A DNA stretch of 36,467 nt. Source: JBDRLU01 sp043812795. GTDB taxonomy: Bacteria; Chloroflexota; Dehalococcoidia; Dehalococcoidales; UBA2162. A model generated the notes under the pieces. It had not been told where the DNA came from, made no database searches, and saw only the letters and a program-made list of their open reading frames with translations. Made by a program: the position numbers and the translations under genes. Position 1 is the first letter of the stretch. Every line of letters starts with the position of its first letter. The stretch spans positions 1 to 36,467 of the forward strand of contig JBDRLU010000052.1 in NCBI GenBank assembly GCA_043812795.1. Reading direction: 5' to 3'. Shown piece by piece: positions 15,532 to 23,395 of the stretch.

Positions 15532-16263
15532 CTACTTACTTCTCTGCTTCACCGTCTCGTACATTACCACCGCCGCGGCGACGGAAGCGTTGAGTGAGCT
15601 AATCTTGCCTTTCATTGGGATGGAGGCCAGGGTATCGCACTTCTTGCTGACCAGTTCGGATAGTCCTTTGCCCTCGCCACCGATGACGATGGCCGTCGGG
15701 AGCGTAAAATCTACCTGCGTGTAATTCACCTTCCCGGCCATATCGATGCCGATAACCCAGACGTTATTCCTTTTCAGGGTCTCGATAGTCCGGGCGATAT
15801 TGGTCACCTGAGCTACCGGCACATATTCCACGGCACCGGCGGAAGCTTTGACTACGGCCGGGGTGATACCCACCGCCCTCACCGACCGCACAATGACACC
15901 GTGGACTCCGGTGGCATCCGCCGTCCGTAAAATCGCTCCAAAATTATGGGGGTCTTCGGTGCCATCGAGGATAACATAAAGGGGCGGTTCCTGTTTTGCC
16001 CGTGCGACAGCTAATAAATCGTCCAGATTCACATATTCTTTCGCTTCGGCATGAGCGATAACACCCTGATGGACGCCCTGACCCTGCCGGTCGATGATTT
16101 GGCGTTCCACATATTCCAGCGGAACATCTCTGTCCTGGGCCAGCCGTATAATCTCGGTCACATTCCCGCGCCGCTCGATATTTTTGTCCAGCAATATCCG
16201 GCTGATGGGACGTCCGGCTTTTAAAGCTTCAATAACAGGATTTCTACCAAAGATAATTAGCAC
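15532..16263 (-). CDS. rlmB: TrmH-family 23S rRNA (guanosine-2'-O-)-methyltransferase
   Basis: 243 residues. An N-terminal substrate-binding domain (IIFGRNPVIEALKAG) precedes a SPOUT methyltransferase domain. The three motifs are LDGTEDPHNFGAILRTADA, VIGGEGKGLSELV and IPMKGKISSLNASVAAAVVMYE, which form the AdoMet-binding knot. The enzyme methylates a guanosine ribose in the peptidyl-transferase region of 23S rRNA; other TrmH relatives act on tRNA. The start is GTG at 16263. Its ribosome site (GGGGGAT) lies within a dispersed repeat copy that begins directly upstream. Confidence 0.88.
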   Translation of the reverse strand: MLIIFGRNPVIEALKAGRPISRILLDKNIERRGNVTEIIRLAQDRDVPLEYVERQIIDRQGQGVHQGVIAHAEAKEYVNLDDLLAVARAKQEPPLYVILDGTEDPHNFGAILRTADATGVHGVIVRSVRAVGITPAVVKASAGAVEYVPVAQVTNIARTIETLKRNNVWVIGIDMAGKVNYTQVDFTLPTAIVIGGEGKGLSELVSKKCDTLASIPMKGKISSLNASVAAAVVMYETVKQRSK

Positions 16264-16264
16264 C

Positions 16265-16345
16265 GACCTATCCCCCTGACCCCCTTCCCTGACCAGGGAA
16301 GGGGGAAGATTTTTTAAAAGAGGGCGTTAGCCCTCTTAAGCACCT
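16265..16345 (+). repeat. two-hairpin dispersed repeat, copy 3
   Basis: First stem CCCCCTTCCCT (16280-16290), loop gacc, AGGGAAGGGGG (16295-16305). After an AT-rich spacer the second stem is AAGAGGGC, loop gtta, GCCCTCTT (16318-16337). Its left end touches the rlmB start and provides that gene's purine-rich ribosome site on the other strand. Confidence 0.88.
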
Positions 16346-16381
16346 ACTTGACTAACGTCCTTTTTACCAGATGGAGAGGGT

Positions 16382-16447
16382 TCACCCTGATGGGTTCTCC
16401 TTCAGGAAGAATCCTTCTGGATGAATCCCTGAAGGGATAAAGGGTGA
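16382..16447. repeat. nested hairpin between recJ and rlmB
   Basis: Outer arms TCACCCT (16382) and AGGGTGA (16441-16447); inner arms CCTTCAGG (16399) and CCTGAAGG (16428-16435). The preceding GGGTTCACCCT motif recurs at 33866. It lies downstream of recJ and could end that transcript, though no T-run follows on the minus side. Confidence 0.5.
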
Positions 16448-16483
16448 GGAGTTATCAAGCAATCCGACTATGACGGTAATCGA

Positions 16484-18178
16484 CTATACTGCCGTACCAT
16501 TGCTTTGGGTAAAGTCCAGGATATTGAGACGGAGCATGGCTTCCCCGCCCCAGTGGTCTAACTCCAGATTATAGACAATATCGAGCGGCGGGTGAATATC
16601 CGCCATATAACACCCCAGGCCGAAACCGACTCCGCTCCAGAGCACGTTGCCCTGTTTCAGCTTGAGTTTGAGGTGTTCCCCTTCCGTACCCATCGGGCGG
16701 CAGTCAACGACGTCCACTTTACGGCTGAGGAAGGTGGGCGCTGGATTGCCCTGCCCGAAGGGGGCCAGTTTTTGCATCATCGGGAAAGTACTGCCGCCCA
16801 GGTTCGCCAGCATTACTTCAGCGTCAATGTCCAGCCTGGGACGAAGGTCGACTCCGGCTAACTGGGCCGTCGCCATTTGCACGAGGGCCTGTTGTAAGCG
16901 GGGCAGGTTCCGTGTCAACAGGGTAAAACCAGCGGCGCCGGCGTGCCCGCCATAATGAAGGAAGAGACGGCGGCACTCGTTCAATGCCAGGATAATATTG
17001 AACTCGGGGATACTGCGGCAACTGCCGCTGCTGAACCTCTCACCGGTCCGGACGATGATGGCCGGGCGGTAAAATTCTTCGGAGAGGCGGCTGGCGACGA
17101 TGCCATTGATGCCGGCCGGAAAATCCTCATCCGCAGCCATCAGTAATGGCAATATACCCTGGGCGACTACTTGCTGTCGAGCTACGTCAAAAGCTTTCGT
17201 GGTCAGTCTCTGGCGCTCGGTATTCTTGGCTTCCAGCCATACGGCCAGTTCGTGCGCCTCTTGTGGTGAGTCGGTCATCAGCAGTTGATAGCTGCTGATG
17301 GCGTGTTCCAGTCGGCCGGCGGCATTCAGGCGTGGAGCAATCGTCCAGGAAATAGTCCCGGCATCCAGATTAGTCGAGTTCAGTCCGCTCTGGCCGATTA
17401 TTTCCCTGATACCCAGACGCGGTGACTCGGCCAGTACCTTAAGTCCCTGTTTCACCACATAGCGATTTTCACCTAAAAGCGGCACCATGTCGGCGACGGT
17501 ACCCAGTGCCACCAGGTCGAGCAACTCGCTGAGCCTTTTTTCCTGGCCGAGACCGTGAAAAAGGGCTTGTAGCAGCTTCAGGGCCACACCCACACCAGCC
17601 AGGTCGAGAAAGGGATAGTTCGAGTTCGGCAGTCTAGGATTGATGACCGCCGTCGCTGCCGGCAGTTCTGTTGACGGGTAATGGTGGTCGGTAATAATAA
17701 CATCCAGCCCCTTCCGGCGGGCTTTAGCTACTTGAGAGCAAGCTGTAATACCGCAATCAACCGTAATCACCAGGCTATTGCCCTGCTGGCGGAGGTTTTC
17801 CAGAGCGGCCGTTTTCAGACCATAGCCTTCCGTCAGGCGGTGGGGGATATAGGGGGTAACTTTCCCGTTGAGCATGGTCAGGCCCTGCACGAGTAGAGCC
17901 GTGGAAGTAATACCATCCGTATCGAAGTCGCCATAGACGACGATGTTCTCGCCTGACAGCAGGGCGCGGTAAATCCGCGTTACCGCCAGTTCCATATCCG
18001 GCAAAAGAAAAGGGTCGCCGGACAGGCTTTCGTCACCGGCAAAGAACGTGGTTAGTTGGGATGGTTCGATGAGGCCGCGATTATAGAGAAGCTGAGTTAT
18101 GAGTGGAGAGAATCCCGCTGTCTTGAGCGCATGTTTGTCGGGAACAGGCGGCAGCACATTCCAACGACAACGGCTCAA
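16484..18178 (-). CDS. recJ: single-stranded-DNA-specific exonuclease RecJ
   Basis: 564 residues. DHH phosphoesterase motifs are intact: VVYGDFDTDGITSTA, TVDCGITA, ITDHHYP, and NPRLPNSNYPFLDLAGVGVA. The DHHA1 domain shows GGHAGAAGFTL, and the OB-fold C-terminal part is present (FGQGNPAPTFLSRKVDVVD). RecJ degrades single-stranded DNA 5' to 3' with Mn2+ in recombination and mismatch repair. The start is TTG, two bases after the fabF stop and behind GAGGC, which implies coupling to fabF. Confidence 0.93.
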   Translation of the reverse strand: MSRCRWNVLPPVPDKHALKTAGFSPLITQLLYNRGLIEPSQLTTFFAGDESLSGDPFLLPDMELAVTRIYRALLSGENIVVYGDFDTDGITSTALLVQGLTMLNGKVTPYIPHRLTEGYGLKTAALENLRQQGNSLVITVDCGITACSQVAKARRKGLDVIITDHHYPSTELPAATAVINPRLPNSNYPFLDLAGVGVALKLLQALFHGLGQEKRLSELLDLVALGTVADMVPLLGENRYVVKQGLKVLAESPRLGIREIIGQSGLNSTNLDAGTISWTIAPRLNAAGRLEHAISSYQLLMTDSPQEAHELAVWLEAKNTERQRLTTKAFDVARQQVVAQGILPLLMAADEDFPAGINGIVASRLSEEFYRPAIIVRTGERFSSGSCRSIPEFNIILALNECRRLFLHYGGHAGAAGFTLLTRNLPRLQQALVQMATAQLAGVDLRPRLDIDAEVMLANLGGSTFPMMQKLAPFGQGNPAPTFLSRKVDVVDCRPMGTEGEHLKLKLKQGNVLWSGVGFGLGCYMADIHPPLDIVYNLELDHWGGEAMLRLNILDFTQSNGTAV

Positions 18179-18180
18179 AC

Positions 18181-19434
18181 TTATGCCTCACTGCATTTGC
18201 GAAAGACAAGAACCGAGTTATGACCACCAAAGCCGAAGGAATTGGACAGGGCTGTGGTAACTTTGGCATGGCGGGCAACATTGGGCACATAATCCAGGTC
18301 ACACGCCGGGTCAGGATTGACCAGGTTTATCGTCGGGGGTATGATGCCCTGCTGAATGACCATGGTGCAGATGGCCGCCTCGATAGCGCCGGCCGCTCCG
18401 ATAAGATGGCCGAGCATTGACTTCGTTGAGCTTATCGGTACCCGGTAAGCCTGCTCGCCAAAGACTGTCTTGAGAGCTACTGTCTCTGTCTTGTCATTGA
18501 GTGGAGTCGAAGTCCCGTGAGCATTGATATAATCAATATCGCCCGCCGTCAATCCGGCTCTTTGCAGGGCGAGCTTCATTGCCCGGGCAGCTCCATTACC
18601 GTCATCCTCCGGCTGGGTAACATGGAAGGCATCCGCCGTAGCACCGTAGGCAATGATTTCCGCCAGAATGTTCGCCCCGCGCTTTTGTGCCTGTTCCAGA
18701 GTTTCCAGCACCAGAATGCAGGAGCCTTCGCTGATAACGAAGCCATCGCGCTCAGCGTCAAAGGGACGTGAGGCAAGTTGGGGGGCATCATTCCGGGTCG
18801 AGATGGCATGGAGAGCGTTGAAGGCAGTAATGCCGATGGGATTGATAATTGACTCGCTACCACCGGCCAGAGCGGCAATGGCGCCCCCACGCTTAATCAG
18901 TTCATAAGCCACTCCGATGGCGTCGGCGCTGCTCGAACAGGCCGAAGTCGTGCACAGGTTCATGCCTTTAATTCCCAGCACGATTGACATCTGAGCGGCG
19001 GCCATATCGGAAATCATCATCGGCGCCAGGAAAGGGCTCACTTTGCTCGGCCCTCTTTCCAGCATTACTTTTATCTGTTCGAAGAGGGTGGTGAGACCGC
19101 CAATGCCGCTACCAACGATAACGGCAATGTCATTCTGATTGGCCGGGTTAATCTGGATGCTGGCGCTCTCCAATGCCTGCCGCCCGGCGGCTACGGATAG
19201 CTGGGCAAAACGGTCCATGCGGCGGGCATCCTTACGTTCCATGTAGTTGACCGGGTCAAAGCTCTTTACTTCACCGGCAAATTTGGTCTCCAGAGTCTCA
19301 CGGTCGCATAGGGTGATGTAGTCGATACCCGATTTACCAGCAAGAAGGCCTTCCCACGTAGCGGACATACTCAAGCCCAGCGGGGTAACGGCTCCTATGC
19401 CGGTAATTACTACTCTGTTAGCATGATTGTCCAT
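18181..19434 (-). CDS. fabF: beta-ketoacyl-ACP synthase II
   Basis: 417 residues from the ATG at 19434 (a TTG at 19437 is also in frame); GGGGGAA lies upstream. The thiolase fold carries Cys166 in TTSACSSS, His306 in NAHGTSTPLND and His343 in MLGHLIGAAGA, the Cys-His-His triad of elongating KAS enzymes. The C-terminal NSFGFGGHN is also present. It condenses malonyl-ACP with acyl-ACP in fatty acid synthesis. It is followed directly by recJ and driven by a promoter that overlaps the one for mtaB. No other fab gene is next to it. Confidence 0.95.
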   Translation of the reverse strand: MDNHANRVVITGIGAVTPLGLSMSATWEGLLAGKSGIDYITLCDRETLETKFAGEVKSFDPVNYMERKDARRMDRFAQLSVAAGRQALESASIQINPANQNDIAVIVGSGIGGLTTLFEQIKVMLERGPSKVSPFLAPMMISDMAAAQMSIVLGIKGMNLCTTSACSSSADAIGVAYELIKRGGAIAALAGGSESIINPIGITAFNALHAISTRNDAPQLASRPFDAERDGFVISEGSCILVLETLEQAQKRGANILAEIIAYGATADAFHVTQPEDDGNGAARAMKLALQRAGLTAGDIDYINAHGTSTPLNDKTETVALKTVFGEQAYRVPISSTKSMLGHLIGAAGAIEAAICTMVIQQGIIPPTINLVNPDPACDLDYVPNVARHAKVTTALSNSFGFGGHNSVLVFRKCSEA

Positions 19435-19452
19435 CAAGTTTGTTCCCCCGAT

Positions 19453-19481
19453 TTGTCATGTTATGATTATGTAAGTATAAT
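19453..19481 (+). promoter_or_regulatory. promoter of mtaB
   Basis: -35 TTGTCA (19453-19458), a 17-base spacer and -10 TATAAT (19476-19481). The transcript would start about 17 bases before the ATG at 19505, just enough for the GGTGAG ribosome site. Confidence 0.8.
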
Positions 19482-19503
19482 GGTTAGCCGGTGAGCTAGT
19501 CAA
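19474..19503 (-). promoter_or_regulatory. promoter of fabF-recJ
   Basis: On the minus strand, -35 TTGACT (19503-19498), an 18-base spacer and -10 TATACT (19479-19474). Its -10 box overlaps that of the mtaB promoter, and its -35 box touches the mtaB start codon, so the two promoters should exclude each other. Confidence 0.75.
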
Positions 19504-19504
19504 G

Positions 19505-20719
19505 ATGAAGATTGTTTTAGACACTCTGGGTTGCAAGCTTAACCAGGCGGAGACCGAGTCCTTGTCCCAACAGTTTATTCAAGCCGGTCATACGCTGGTA
19601 TCACGGGTCGATGATGCCGATATTTATATTCTGAATACCTGTACCGTGACTCATGTGGCTGATGCCAAGTCGCGCCATCTACTTAGACAAGCCCACCGCC
19701 ACAACCCGGCTGCCAGAATTATCGCCACCGGTTGCTATGCCCAGCGGGCGCCAGAGGAGTTATCCCGGATTGATGGAGTTAGCCTGGTCATTGGTAATAA
19801 AGACAAGTTCGACGTGCTGTCACTGCTTAAAGAATGTGATTACCCAACCGACTCGGCGGCAACGCCGGGTTTTGTTATTAATCAGCCCCCGCTACGGACC
19901 CGCACCTTCATCAAGGTGCAGGATGGTTGCGGTAACTTTTGCTCTTATTGCATCGTCCCTCTGGTACGGGGGCGTGAGACCAGTTTGCCCACCGACCAGG
20001 TCATTACCGAGGTTAAGCAGCGGGTAGCCGAGGGCTATCAGGAGCTCGTACTGACCGGCACCAAGATTGGCTCTTACTTCCATAGCGGTATCACTCTCAA
20101 GGGCTTGCTGGAGCGCATTTTGAGTGAGACCGGTGTCAGACGATTAAGATTATCCTCTCTCCAGCCTCAGGAAATTTCAGAGGGGCTTGTCGGATTGTGG
20201 CAGGACAGACGGCTCTGCCCCCACTTTCACCTTTCCCTGCAGAGCGGTTGCGACGAGGTACTCGAGGGGATGAAACGGCGTTATCATGCTGAGGACTATC
20301 GGGACGCCGTAGCTCTAATTCGCGCCATGGTACCCGACGTGGCTATCACCACGGACGTTATTGTTGGTTTTCCGGGTGAGACGGAGGCGCAGTTTGCCGA
20401 AAGCTATGATTTTTGCCGGCAGTTAGAATTTGCCCGGATTCACGTTTTCCCTTATTCGCTGCGAAGCGGGACAGTGGCGGCGCGGATGGCATCACGGGTA
20501 CCGGAACAGGTCAAGCAACAGCGCTTACAAAAGATGCTGGCGCTGGCTGAAGTAAGCTCATCCAACTTCCGCCGGCAGTTCACCGGTAAATCACTGCCCG
20601 TGCTCTGGGAAAAGAGTATCGGCGGTGTCTGGTCTGGCCTCACCGGGAACTACATCCGGGTGCACACGACCAGCCGCGAAGATTTGACCAACCAGCTACG
20701 ACTGGCCGAGGTGGACTGA
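19505..20719 (+). CDS. mtaB: tRNA (N6-threonylcarbamoyladenosine(37)-C2)-methylthiotransferase
   Basis: 404 residues. The N-terminal UPF0004 domain has Cys10, Cys46 and Cys77 for the auxiliary cluster. The radical SAM motif DGCGNFCSYC (Cys142, 146, 149) follows, then GRETSLP and LSLQSGCDEVLEGMKRRY. The C-terminal TRAM-like part is short. The pattern RGRETSLP and the overall spacing fit MtaB more than MiaB or RimO. It adds a methylthio group to t6A37 of tRNAs reading ANN codons. The ATG is preceded by GGTGAG and a near-perfect promoter. Confidence 0.88.
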   Translation: MKIVLDTLGCKLNQAETESLSQQFIQAGHTLVSRVDDADIYILNTCTVTHVADAKSRHLLRQAHRHNPAARIIATGCYAQRAPEELSRIDGVSLVIGNKDKFDVLSLLKECDYPTDSAATPGFVINQPPLRTRTFIKVQDGCGNFCSYCIVPLVRGRETSLPTDQVITEVKQRVAEGYQELVLTGTKIGSYFHSGITLKGLLERILSETGVRRLRLSSLQPQEISEGLVGLWQDRRLCPHFHLSLQSGCDEVLEGMKRRYHAEDYRDAVALIRAMVPDVAITTDVIVGFPGETEAQFAESYDFCRQLEFARIHVFPYSLRSGTVAARMASRVPEQVKQQRLQKMLALAEVSSSNFRRQFTGKSLPVLWEKSIGGVWSGLTGNYIRVHTTSREDLTNQLRLAEVD

Positions 20720-20722
20720 TAC

Positions 20723-21616
20723 TTACCCGCGGGCTTTTCTCTTCAATTTCCTTGTCGGATTGATGGCTTCGCAGGGCACTTTCGTCTGGCACAGCCCGCA
20801 GCCGGCGTTACCCACTTTCAATTCTTCCAGTAAGTATTTGAGGTTCTGCCGGAGGTAGGCGTTGCACTTTAACTTATCATGGCCTTTCTCGGAGATGGCA
20901 CCCGCCGGGCAACGGGCAATGCAGGCCTTACAGCTAGCGTTGACGTACAAGAGACAATTGGAATAGGGGCCTTCCGCCGTCCGCGGGCTCGCGGGCAGTA
21001 CCAGGTCGGTAACGATGCTGCCGCAGCGATGGGCAATGCCCCGTTCGGTGATAAAACCGTCGGAGAGGCTGAAAGTGCCCAGGCCGGCGGCATAAGCAAC
21101 GTGCCGCTCCGACCAGTTGGAATACGGCCCTTTCTCATTACTGGTGGTGGCGAAAAAAGGCTGCTGGAATGGCGCCACGGCCAGGTAGCCTCTGTTCACC
21201 AAAAACTCGACCATGTGCTGGCGCAAAGTATCGTGGAATTTCTCTCCGTACCAGCGTGTGTACGACCACACCCTGGCCGGGGCTTCTGTCTGGCTACGGT
21301 TAGCCTTCCGCGTCTTTTCGGTAATAGGCAAAATCCAGCTTATTACGGAGATATGTTCCGGCATATCTGCCGGGTTCTTCCTGTAGGCTTTGGCCAGTGC
21401 TTCGCGCGGGGTGAGGTGGGTAGGGGCGATAATGGTCTTGTATTGGGTGAAGATTGGGTCATCACCATCGGCGAACTGTACCAGCGGGTCATCGAAGATA
21501 GGGTACTCTTTAGCCTCGGGCATGCCGTTAAGCGGGCTGGTACGGACAAAGGCGGTAATTTCGGCGACAATCGCTGCCGGCTCTATTGACCCGCGTTCTT
21601 TTGTTGGTTGTGACAT
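20723..21616 (-). CDS. QueG/reductive-dehalogenase-like Fe-S protein without Tat signal
   Basis: 297 residues from the ATG at 21616, which has GGAGGTGGGAG upstream; the longer frame to 21664 lacks a ribosome site. The central part (WSERHVAYAAGLGTFSLSDGF and RCGSIVTDL) resembles the corrinoid-binding fold shared by epoxyqueuosine reductase QueG and reductive dehalogenases. Two cluster motifs follow: CKACIARCPAGAI with a later Cys, and CGLCQTKVPCEAINP. There is no twin-arginine signal, so it should be cytoplasmic. Anaerobes carry many such QueG-like proteins of unknown substrate. It lies three bases from the convergent mtaB stop. True QueG function is unlikely without the GWIGKNT-type motif, but not excluded. 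Confidence 0.75.
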   Translation of the reverse strand: MSQPTKERGSIEPAAIVAEITAFVRTSPLNGMPEAKEYPIFDDPLVQFADGDDPIFTQYKTIIAPTHLTPREALAKAYRKNPADMPEHISVISWILPITEKTRKANRSQTEAPARVWSYTRWYGEKFHDTLRQHMVEFLVNRGYLAVAPFQQPFFATTSNEKGPYSNWSERHVAYAAGLGTFSLSDGFITERGIAHRCGSIVTDLVLPASPRTAEGPYSNCLLYVNASCKACIARCPAGAISEKGHDKLKCNAYLRQNLKYLLEELKVGNAGCGLCQTKVPCEAINPTRKLKRKARG

Positions 21617-21795
21617 CTCCCACCTCCGCTTGCTAAAATTATTAATATCGTACCCGAAATCCACCGATTAGGTGACATTTTAACATAGTTTATGTCTAGT
21701 AGCCAGTAGGTAGAAAAGAAGATATATGCTATAATTTATATTTTACTACTAGTAACGGTTCTTATTAGGGGAACCAGGGAAGAAAGGTGATGACG

Positions 21796-23394
21796 ATGTC
21801 AGACTTCGACTTACAGGTATTTGTCCAAACCGCCGAAAGGATTCGGCAAAAGGCGTTAGCGGAAAACAGGCTGACCGACAATCCCTCCGAGGAAGTACTC
21901 CGGCAGCTTCTGGAGAAACAACCTGGGGTCAGGAAGACAGTGTATGGTAATTTCGTTGCCGAGAGTGAACCTACTTCACGGTCGGCCATGTTTACCAAAA
22001 ACAGCGTTGACCATGCTTTCGGTGCAGAAGAACTAAAATTGCTGGAGCAATGCGAGCAAGTCCTGTCCCGGGAAAGACTGGTCTCCATCGACCGTACCGT
22101 AGGGAACTCAGGTAGCCAGACGACGGTCAGGCTCATCGTGCCGGAATACTTTGCCCACGTGGCCTATGGCGGCGGGAACCTATTTCTGCCAGCAAAAGGC
22201 GAGGTGAAAGACCCGACTTATTACATTTTGTTTTTCGCCGACGATGCTTTTGCGGCTAATAAAAACAAACCGTTACCGCAGAAAGACATCACGATAAGGC
22301 TGGCTATGCTTGACGGTGGCAGGTACGTTAAGATTATTCGGAACGGCAATTATATTGGCGAATATAAAAAAGGGGTCTTTGCTGCCGAAGACTGGTTCGC
22401 TAAAACGAAACGGGGCGGCATCTTCTTACACGCCGGCTGCCGGGAAGATTACTTGCAATCGGCGCATGGTGACTACGAGACGGTGCGGACATTGCTCGTG
22501 GCGCTGAGTGCCAATGGTAAGACCACCACTACTTCTAAAATTCTGGCCAAGAAAGGCAAAGAGAAATCGTGGCTGGTTCAAGATGATGGCGGGACTCTCA
22601 TGCCCGATGGTTCGTTTCACGGCTTTGAGGCTGGCGGTATCTTCGTCAAGACCGAGGGGGTGAACCCGGGCGACCAGGGCGAAATATACTACGGCCTCTT
22701 AAAACCGGAGACGGTCTGCGAAAATGTTTATCTCACCGAAGATGGAGACTTCGATTTCTACAATTTCGAAAGGACATCGAACGGCCGCGCCGTTGTCCTG
22801 AGAAGGCATTTTATGCATGCCAGTACCTATATCGACGTGCCCAAAATCCATAATTTTATTTTAATCACTCGTGGCCCCCTGATTCCGGCAATATGCAAAC
22901 TGACTGCCGAGCAGGCCGCCGCCTTGATGATTCTGGGGCAGGCTATGGAATCTTCGGCCGGAGACCCCACCCAGGCCGGGCAGATTAGAGGCGAATTCTT
23001 TTATGACCCCTTTGTCGCCGGGAACTTGGCCGAGCACGCCAATATTTTTTACAAAATAGTCAAGGGGATACCGAACCTGAATTTCTATCTGCTCAATACC
23101 GGCTGGGTTGGTGAAGGAGAACATTATCTGGATATCAAACTGGAAGTCACCATGGGTATTCTGGACTCTTTGCTGAGAGGCGGCCTCGAGGACTGGGTGA
23201 ACTCGCCGACGGGCTTTAAAGTGCCGCGGGCTATCCGGGTAGTGGATGATGTGTTCATGCACCCGGAGAAACTCTATACTAAAGCCGAATTTGAAGAGAG
23301 GCAGAAGGTATTGAACCGGGTTCGGTACGAGGCTATTGAAAAAATCGGTAGTTCTTTACATCCGGATATAAAGAAGGTTTTTAATAAGGTCTAG
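21796..23394 (+). CDS. ATP-type phosphoenolpyruvate carboxykinase-like kinase (divergent)
   Basis: 532 residues from the ATG at 21796, four bases after AGGTGAT; earlier GTG/ATG codons at 21787 and 21790 are possible. The C-terminal half is PckA-like: LTAEQAAALMILGQAMESSAG, FFYDPFVAGN and FYLLNTGWVGEG. Catalytic positions can be aligned with ATP-PEPCK: Arg in TSRS, Lys191-Lys192 in GEYKKGVF, His212 in FLHAGC, GKTT at 241-244 and Asp263-Asp264 in VQDDGG. The P-loop is odd (ALSANGKTT in place of GLSGTGKTT), and the spacing between His and P-loop is longer than in E. coli PckA. It may interconvert oxaloacetate and PEP, or phosphorylate something else. It stands alone and is convergent with the TRAP permease gene, one base between stops. 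Confidence 0.75.
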   Translation: MSDFDLQVFVQTAERIRQKALAENRLTDNPSEEVLRQLLEKQPGVRKTVYGNFVAESEPTSRSAMFTKNSVDHAFGAEELKLLEQCEQVLSRERLVSIDRTVGNSGSQTTVRLIVPEYFAHVAYGGGNLFLPAKGEVKDPTYYILFFADDAFAANKNKPLPQKDITIRLAMLDGGRYVKIIRNGNYIGEYKKGVFAAEDWFAKTKRGGIFLHAGCREDYLQSAHGDYETVRTLLVALSANGKTTTTSKILAKKGKEKSWLVQDDGGTLMPDGSFHGFEAGGIFVKTEGVNPGDQGEIYYGLLKPETVCENVYLTEDGDFDFYNFERTSNGRAVVLRRHFMHASTYIDVPKIHNFILITRGPLIPAICKLTAEQAAALMILGQAMESSAGDPTQAGQIRGEFFYDPFVAGNLAEHANIFYKIVKGIPNLNFYLLNTGWVGEGEHYLDIKLEVTMGILDSLLRGGLEDWVNSPTGFKVPRAIRVVDDVFMHPEKLYTKAEFEERQKVLNRVRYEAIEKIGSSLHPDIKKVFNKV

Positions 23395-23395
23395 C

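Noticed and set aside
20879..21589. 236-codon open frame on the plus strand
   Set aside because: Antisense to the QueG/RdhA-like gene, whose cluster motifs and ribosome site show which strand codes.
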